Assembly: GCA_949752795.1 (NCBI GenBank)
Contig: OX457070.1
Coordinates: 32,376,788 to 32,440,787 of the forward strand
Length of the DNA: 64,000 nucleotides
From: Hyperoodon ampullatus
Taxonomy: Eukaryota > Chordata > Mammalia > Artiodactyla > Ziphiidae
Direction of reading: 5' to 3'
Each line of letters begins with the position of its first letter. Within the stretch, counting starts at the first letter, position 1. The notes beneath the pieces were generated by a model. It did not search any database, had not been told where the DNA came from, and worked only from the letters and a program-made list of their open reading frames with translations. Made by a program: the position numbers and the translations under genes. Positions 58,970 to 64,000 of the stretch are shown piece by piece.

Positions 58970-59255
58970 GGGCTTCCCTGGTGGTGTAGTGGTTGGGAGT
59001 CCGCCTGCCAGTGCAGGGGACACGGGTTCGAGCCCTGGCCCGGGAGGATCCCACATGCCACGGAGCAACTGAGCCTGCACTCTAGAGCCTGTGCTCTGCA
59101 ACAAGAGAAGCCAAGACAGTGAGAAGCCCGCGTACCGCAATGAAGAGTAGCCCCTGCTTGCCTCAACTAGAGAGAGTCCATGAGCAGCAGCGAAGACCCA
59201 ATACAGCCAAGAATAGAGACAAATTAATAAATAAATTTATAAAAACAAAAACAAA
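58970..59255 (+). mobile_element. CHR SINE of intermediate structure
   Basis: Keeps the GCGTACCGC word of the short form but continues with AATGAAGAGTAGCCCCTGC and the long-form end 'ACCCAATACAGCC', then an AAAT/AAAAC tail. A perfect 13-bp duplication AAACTACTGTTGG lies at 58957-58969 and 59256-59268. Confidence 0.95.
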
Positions 59256-59555
59256 AAACTACTGTTGGCTTTGATTTCTTCTGAGGCCTCTCTGGGCTTG
59301 CAGATGGCTGCATTCTCCCTGTGTCTTCACATGGCTTTTCTCTCTGTGCATGTGCATTCCTGGTGTCTCTTTTTGTGTACAAATGTCTTCTTATTTTTAG
59401 GACACAAGTCATATCGGGTTAAGGCCCATCCATATGATCTCATTTAACCTTAATTATCTTTTTAAAGACCCTATCTCCAAATACAGTCACATTTTGAGGT
59501 ACTAAGCAACCCCTAGTTAGGGCTCTAGCATACGAATTTGGGTGGCCCATAACAT

Positions 59556-60040
59556 TCCTATTGCCTGAATCCTCAGCCCATTTATGGAGAGTCTTTGAGC
59601 CAAGCTGAAACAAATTTCGGATGGTATTTGAACACCTTCCCCAAGCCAAAACGAGTTTCAGATTTTCACCAAACTCATGTTGGCAGGGTTCCCCTTGTAC
59701 CCTATTTCTGCCCCCCACTCTAAGTATAGAGGTACTGGTTTGTTCTAATAATAGAGCAAAATTTAGAGAAAACATCTCCTTACCTACTTGAAAGCTATCC
59801 AATTTCATTTTTCCTAAAAAGAAAAGGCAATACTTGAATCAACTTATTGGAGTTGATTGCCCCATTTGCCCTGTTACCAGCTAGACAACCACAGGGTTAC
59901 CTTTATCTTTGTTTCTATAACCAACAAAGGTGAAAATACTACCAGGTAGAAAAGTATATAATTTAGTCAATGACAAAGGCAAAACATTCCTGTGGCATGT
60001 CTTTTGCGGGGCGTGTGGAGAGAGCCTGCAACTAGACATC
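59556..60040. other. Single-copy DNA, nothing recognised
   Basis: A 122-codon minus-strand frame at 59440-59808 has no recognisable domain and overlaps the LTR edge, so it is not called. Confidence 0.45.
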
Positions 60041-60055
60041 AAGAGTTCATGCTGG

Positions 60056-60255
60056 GGCTTCCCTGGTGGCACAGTGGTTGAGAGTCCGCCTGCCGATGCA
60101 GGGGACATGGGTTCGTGCCCCGGTCCAGGAAGATCCCACATGCCGCGGAGCGGCTGGGCCCGTGAGCCATGGCCGCTGAGCCTGCGCGTCCGGAGCCTGT
60201 GCTCCACAACGGGAGAGGCCACAACAGTGAGAGGTCCGCGTACCGAAAAAAAAAA
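60056..60255 (+). mobile_element. Short CHR SINE, close to consensus
   Basis: Short form with a GTACCG(A)n end. A perfect 15-bp duplication AAGAGTTCATGCTGG lies at 60041-60055 and 60256-60270. Confidence 0.96.
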
Positions 60256-60270
60256 AAGAGTTCATGCTGG

Positions 60271-60586
60271 GTGAGGGCCTTTAGCTCCCTGCTTCTCATC
60301 TCAAGCCACTGCTCTAAGTTACTCTTCTAGAGAGAAGATGTATAATGAAGACTTGACTATACCTCACAGGTGCCTCAGGATATTGAGGAACGTTGTAACT
60401 CTAATATTTGTGAATTACGTAACATGACATGAATACGTCAAGGATGAAGAAAGAGTGATGTTGTACACCACTGACAGCAAAATCTTCCACCTAACAGGCG
60501 ACTCTATTTCTGGTGACCTTGCCACTGATTTTCACTGTTTTCCTGCCCCCAGAATGAGATCTCTGACACTGCAGACTTTGTGTTGC
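60271..60586. other. Single-copy DNA, nothing recognised
   Basis: No recognisable feature. Confidence 0.5.
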
Positions 60587-60599
60587 AAAAAGTCCTCCA

Positions 60600-60843
60600 G
60601 GGACTTCCCTGGTGGTCCAGTGGTTAAGAATCCGCCTTCCAATGCAGGGGATGTGGGTTCAATCTCTGGTCGGGGAACTAAGAGCCCACATGCCACGAGG
60701 CAACTAAGCCCACGCCCTGCAACTACTGAGCACACGGGCCACAACTAGAAAGATGCCAGCGCCGCAATGAAGAGCCCACGCACCGCAATGAAAGATCCCA
60801 CATGCCACAACTAAGACCCAATGCAGCCAAAAAAAAAAAAAAA
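60600..60843 (+). mobile_element. Older CHR SINE (TCCAGTGGTTAAG type)
   Basis: Head GGACTTCCCTGGTGGTCCAG, degraded B box GGTTCAATCTC, 'GGGGAACTAAGAGCCCACAT', end 'ACCCAATGCAGCC' plus a 20-25 A-tail. The duplication AAAAAGTCCTCCA at 60587-60599 matches 60844-60856 at 12 of 13 bases. Confidence 0.93.
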
Positions 60844-60856
60844 AAAAAGTCTTCCA

Positions 60857-61395
60857 CACACAAGTGGATGAGTTAACACACTCTCCCCTGATATAAATCA
60901 ACTCAAAATGCTTAAATATTTGCTGAAGAAAATCACACAGCTGTGCACAAAAGGCTGCCCCTTGGTCTCCAATTCCTTTTTTGTCCTTGACACTGACAAG
61001 CAAGCTTTGCATTTCTGATCAGCTTCCTCTCCCATTTTCCATTGCGATATTGACATTTAACCTTCTCAAGTCTTTCCCTTTCTGCTACCCTTAGGGTGAC
61101 CAATCTTCCTGGTTTGCCCAGGACTAAGTGGGTTCCCTGGCAGGATATGGGACTTTCAGTGCAAAAACTTTTTACCCTCCTAACCCCTCACTCATCATCA
61201 AATGACTACCCATATCTCAAAAAAGAAAATTAAGGTTATCAGGTGTGAACTGCCCCCAAATTTTTCCTCCACCAACCCCTACCTGTACGTACATCTGTAG
61301 CCTTCACTTGCCTTCGGTCTTAGAGGCTAGCATACCCCACTGCTGATTCAGAGCCCAATCTCCCACCCTCATGATGGATGTCCCCAATATTTAAC
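60857..61395. other. Single-copy or decayed repeat
   Basis: 'gggtgaccaatcttcctggt' at 61094-61113 resembles a common old mammalian repeat that I cannot name. Nothing else recognised. Confidence 0.4.
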
Positions 61396-61399
61396 ACCT

Positions 61400-63330
61400 C
61401 TCTGTTGCAATTTCAACATTCCCTCCTCTTTCCCCTCATTATACAAATATGCACAAGTCTTCCCCATCTTCAAAATCGGATATCCTCCCCCCACCATGTT
61501 CCCCTTTATTGACAGCCCTACTCCAAGCCTTTCCTTCACCATAAACTTCCTGAAAGAGATCCAGAATGATCTCATATACTCCAATGGCTCCTCCCAAATT
61601 TTTATCTCCAGCCCACTCCTCTCTACTAAAAGGCTATGTCTTCATCTTCCGAATGAACATCTTATCTTGATAACCCACAAGTTTCTCAAACTCAAAATTT
61701 CTAAAACCAAGCTCTCATTCTTCTTTCCAACATGCCCCTTCTTCTAAAGTTACTGCCCCAGCAAATGGAACCACAATCTGCCCAAATTTCCAAACCAGAA
61801 ACCATGCCCTTTCTTTCATCTTCTCTTTATTCCCCACCCCCTACATCCATACTAGCCTCCTGTCTCCTAAATATCTTCTCTTATTCATCACTTTCACTCC
61901 TGGACTCCACTGTTATCACAACAGCCTCCTCGCTGGTTTCTCAAGCACCACCTCCTTCAGACTATCATTCATGAGCCTGACGTCTGTGAGGTCACAGATC
62001 AAGTTATTCCTACTATGTGGGAGTTTAGAAAATCTTTGATTTAGGCCTCTGAACACCAAACTGGCTACAAGGATGTCTCCTTGGGATTAGTGAACAATTT
62101 CTAATTTGTTCACGAAAATGACTGGATCGATGTCCCCACTGGCTTTGTGGCTGATTCAAACAACAGTATAAATTAAGGTAGTCAAAAAGGCTGCCCGTGT
62201 TTCTTTGTAGGAATGCCATGTGCCAGTGGGCTCCAGTGCACCTGTATGGAGACCTATGTCTCTATTTTTGCAGTGTTAGTCCCTATAATCTGTTTTACCC
62301 TGGCCTCTGGGGGTTAATGTTTGCTAACAAGTTGAGCTGTTACAGAAGCCACTGGTCATTTCACACCGTTAGCCGTTATGATTTTCAACTTATGTCCTAC
62401 GATATCTCCTCCTGCTTCTCTGCTCCAGCCACAGTGGCAAACTTGTCATTTTCTAAGTAAGCCACTTTCTCTCCCAACCCAGTGCCCTTGCCTGGAATAC
62501 CCTTCTCCTCCTTCAACATTCTCAAACTAGTCTATTCAGAAATTAACAATAACACTTTTCACTTGGTAAAAGAAAAGACCACTGGAGGGTCACATCTGTC
62601 TAGAAGCTGTGCTGCTCCTGGTAGAGTTTGCAATCAAAGCTCTTCCTTGCCCTGCTCTGTACTGTAGGAGGGCTGATCTGGTGTTTCCCAGGTTCTGCAT
62701 CAGCTGGTTTCTTGCTGGATTTAGCTGAAAAGGGGTCCTGGTGATGGATTAGAGAGTGAAAGACAAGACTGCAGAATACTTCTCTCTCGCTTATCTTCTC
62801 CATAGCTCCAGCTCCACTAGACACGTTGCCCTGTTACATCTTCTACGAGGTGACTGACCCCTGGTGTCTGATACCTGCTTCCTCTGTCCATCTGCTCTAC
62901 CTGGGGCAACGGCCTTCTGAGATTGCTCAGCTCTGGTTGCCTTCGAAGCCCCTCCTGTCCCCTGTGTAACCAATTCACTATGGTCAATTCTTTCCCTTAT
63001 ATATAATACTCAGAGTGGCTTCTGTTTTCCTGGTTGAACTTGGATATTAAAAAAAAAAATTTCCTAAAAAAAAAAAAAAGACATTTCCTCATCTCTATTC
63101 CTCCTGCCTTGAGCCCACCACAAAGGCTCTCAGGGGCTCTCTTCCTCCAGGTTGCTGGTTTAACTTTTGTGTCTCCACAGCACCTATGTATACTGCTATG
63201 GGTTGGGATTGTGGTTTTCTTATCAGCTCCACCCCTGGCTGAGCTCTTGAGAGCAGAGACAATGTCCTGTTAAGCTCAGCACCCTCATGTCCTGCTCACA
63301 GCTTAGGGAACATTAGGTGCTCAAGATTTT
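61400..63330 (+). repeat. L2 LINE 3' end in three pieces
   Basis: Piece 1 (to about 61980) has 'gatctcatatactccaatgg', 'ttctcaaactcaaaatttct' and 'gcaaatggaaccacaatctg' from the ORF2 end of L2. Piece 2 (about 62400-62545) has 'cttgcctggaatacccttct'. Piece 3 (about 63200-63330) has 'gagctcttgagagcagagac' and 'gaacattaggtgctcaaga', the terminal region. The intervals between are unidentified old sequence, possibly inserted repeats (62546-63030 ends 'tggcttctgttttcctggtt'). Confidence 0.65.
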
Positions 63331-64000
63331 AAAACACACACGTGCACATGCGTGCACACACAGAGCTTTTTTGGTCTTAAAAAGGATTCCATGTAATATG
63401 CTAGAAATATACAAAGATTTAAGGCAAGACCCGGAATAGAATAACACAGAATTTCAGTGAAAGCTAGTAAAAATGTGGATTTTTTTTCATACTGTGGATT
63501 TTTTCATGAAAGGGGAAGGCACGCTAGTAGTTGTGTTTCCTTCTTCTCTTTGGAGTACGGCATGTTGTTTTGCAGTCCACTGGATCACAGTCCTGTCATT
63601 GGTGGAAAAGTCACCTTTTATTTCATTGAAGCAACTTAATCAGTGCAGGTATTAATTACCCTAGCAACTGCTTTGGAACAATAAGGCACTGTCTGGTGGC
63701 CAAGCAGGGAAAATCAAAGGAAAGTATCTCAGGATTCTAAGAGACCTTCACAACTTTGAGGACAGAGGACTATTCCCTTAGGAATCAGGACTCCTCCAGA
63801 AAAAATCTGGAGCTTTTTGAGAGAGGAACTTTATTATTATATTCAATATAATTTAAAGCAAGTCCTTACCACATTTTGCAATGCAAAGTGATTTACAAAG
63901 CAGAAATATAGTAATATCATTTAGAGACCAGGCAAAAGATCCATTTAAGATAAAAGATATGATGTTCTAGCTGTAGAGTCAGGATTATTAATCAAAGTAC
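63331..64000. other. Single-copy DNA, nothing recognised
   Basis: A short CACACGTGCACATGCGTGCACACAC patch is split around 63335-63361. No other feature. Confidence 0.45.

Larger units (their letters stand above)
58609..59555 (-). mobile_element. MaLR-type LTR (MLT1-like), split by two SINEs
   Basis: Complementary to the LTR type at 21812. It starts 'ttagttttctagggctgctg', continues 'aaaacaacagaaatttattt' and 'tcttcacatggcttttctct', and ends near 'aagaccctatctccaaatac'. Two CHR SINEs cut it. No coding sequence adjoins it. The right boundary is uncertain. Confidence 0.65.

Noticed and set aside
59440..59808. 122-codon minus-strand frame
   Set aside because: It overlaps the edge of an old LTR, with no domain or supporting context.

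Overview
This is nuclear DNA of a mammal, most probably a cetacean (whale, dolphin or porpoise). The main evidence is 27 tRNA-derived SINEs of the CHR type (Cetacea-Hippopotamus-Ruminant). Most end in a GCGTACCGC stem followed by an A-tail, which I recognise as whale/dolphin copies. A 7.6 kb L1 of the cetartiodactyl type supports this, and I saw no BovB or Bov-A elements, which argues against a ruminant. Old mammalian repeats (MIR, L2, L1M, MER5A, MER20, MaLR LTRs) fill in the background. Family names come from memory of consensus sequences, not from a database search.

I find no host protein-coding gene, no exon I could defend, no functional tRNA or rRNA gene and no CRISPR or bacterial feature. 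Long open frames in the window all arise from open SINE frames, the GC-rich L1 5' end, low-complexity pyrimidine tracts, or L1 itself. The window could be intergenic or lie in a long intron; the sequence does not say which.

Layout. 1-33 kb: AT-rich single-copy DNA with scattered SINEs, MIR, L2, decayed L1M pieces, one MaLR-type LTR (about 21.8-22.2 kb), a MER5A (30.9 kb), a MER20 (4.2 kb) and several microsatellites. 33.48-41.1 kb: one nearly full-length, plus-strand L1. It has a CpG-rich 5'UTR with a YY1-type site at its start, three 75-bp tandem repeats, a 420-bp pyrimidine tract, a frameshifted ORF1, an ORF2 in one frame broken by two stop codons, and a G-rich 3'UTR. The element had inserted into an older L1M-like sequence. 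41-64 kb: more single-copy DNA with SINEs (two inserted into one old LTR at 58.6-59.5 kb, one inside another at 54.2-54.7 kb), two short 5'-truncated L1 tails with clear target-site duplications, and an interrupted L2 (about 61.4-63.3 kb).

The parts relate as parasite and host rather than as a pathway. The SINEs carry internal pol III promoters, A-tails and 9-16 bp target-site duplications, as expected if L1 ORF2 protein mobilised them. The L1 present here could not do so itself, because ORF1 and ORF2 are both broken. I did not find a new biological system. The most useful observations are structural: a templated fold-back insertion inside L1 ORF1, an in-frame 75-bp repeat array in the L1 5'UTR, a 36-bp module amplified inside a SINE, SINE copies linking the long and short CHR forms, and close inverted SINE pairs.
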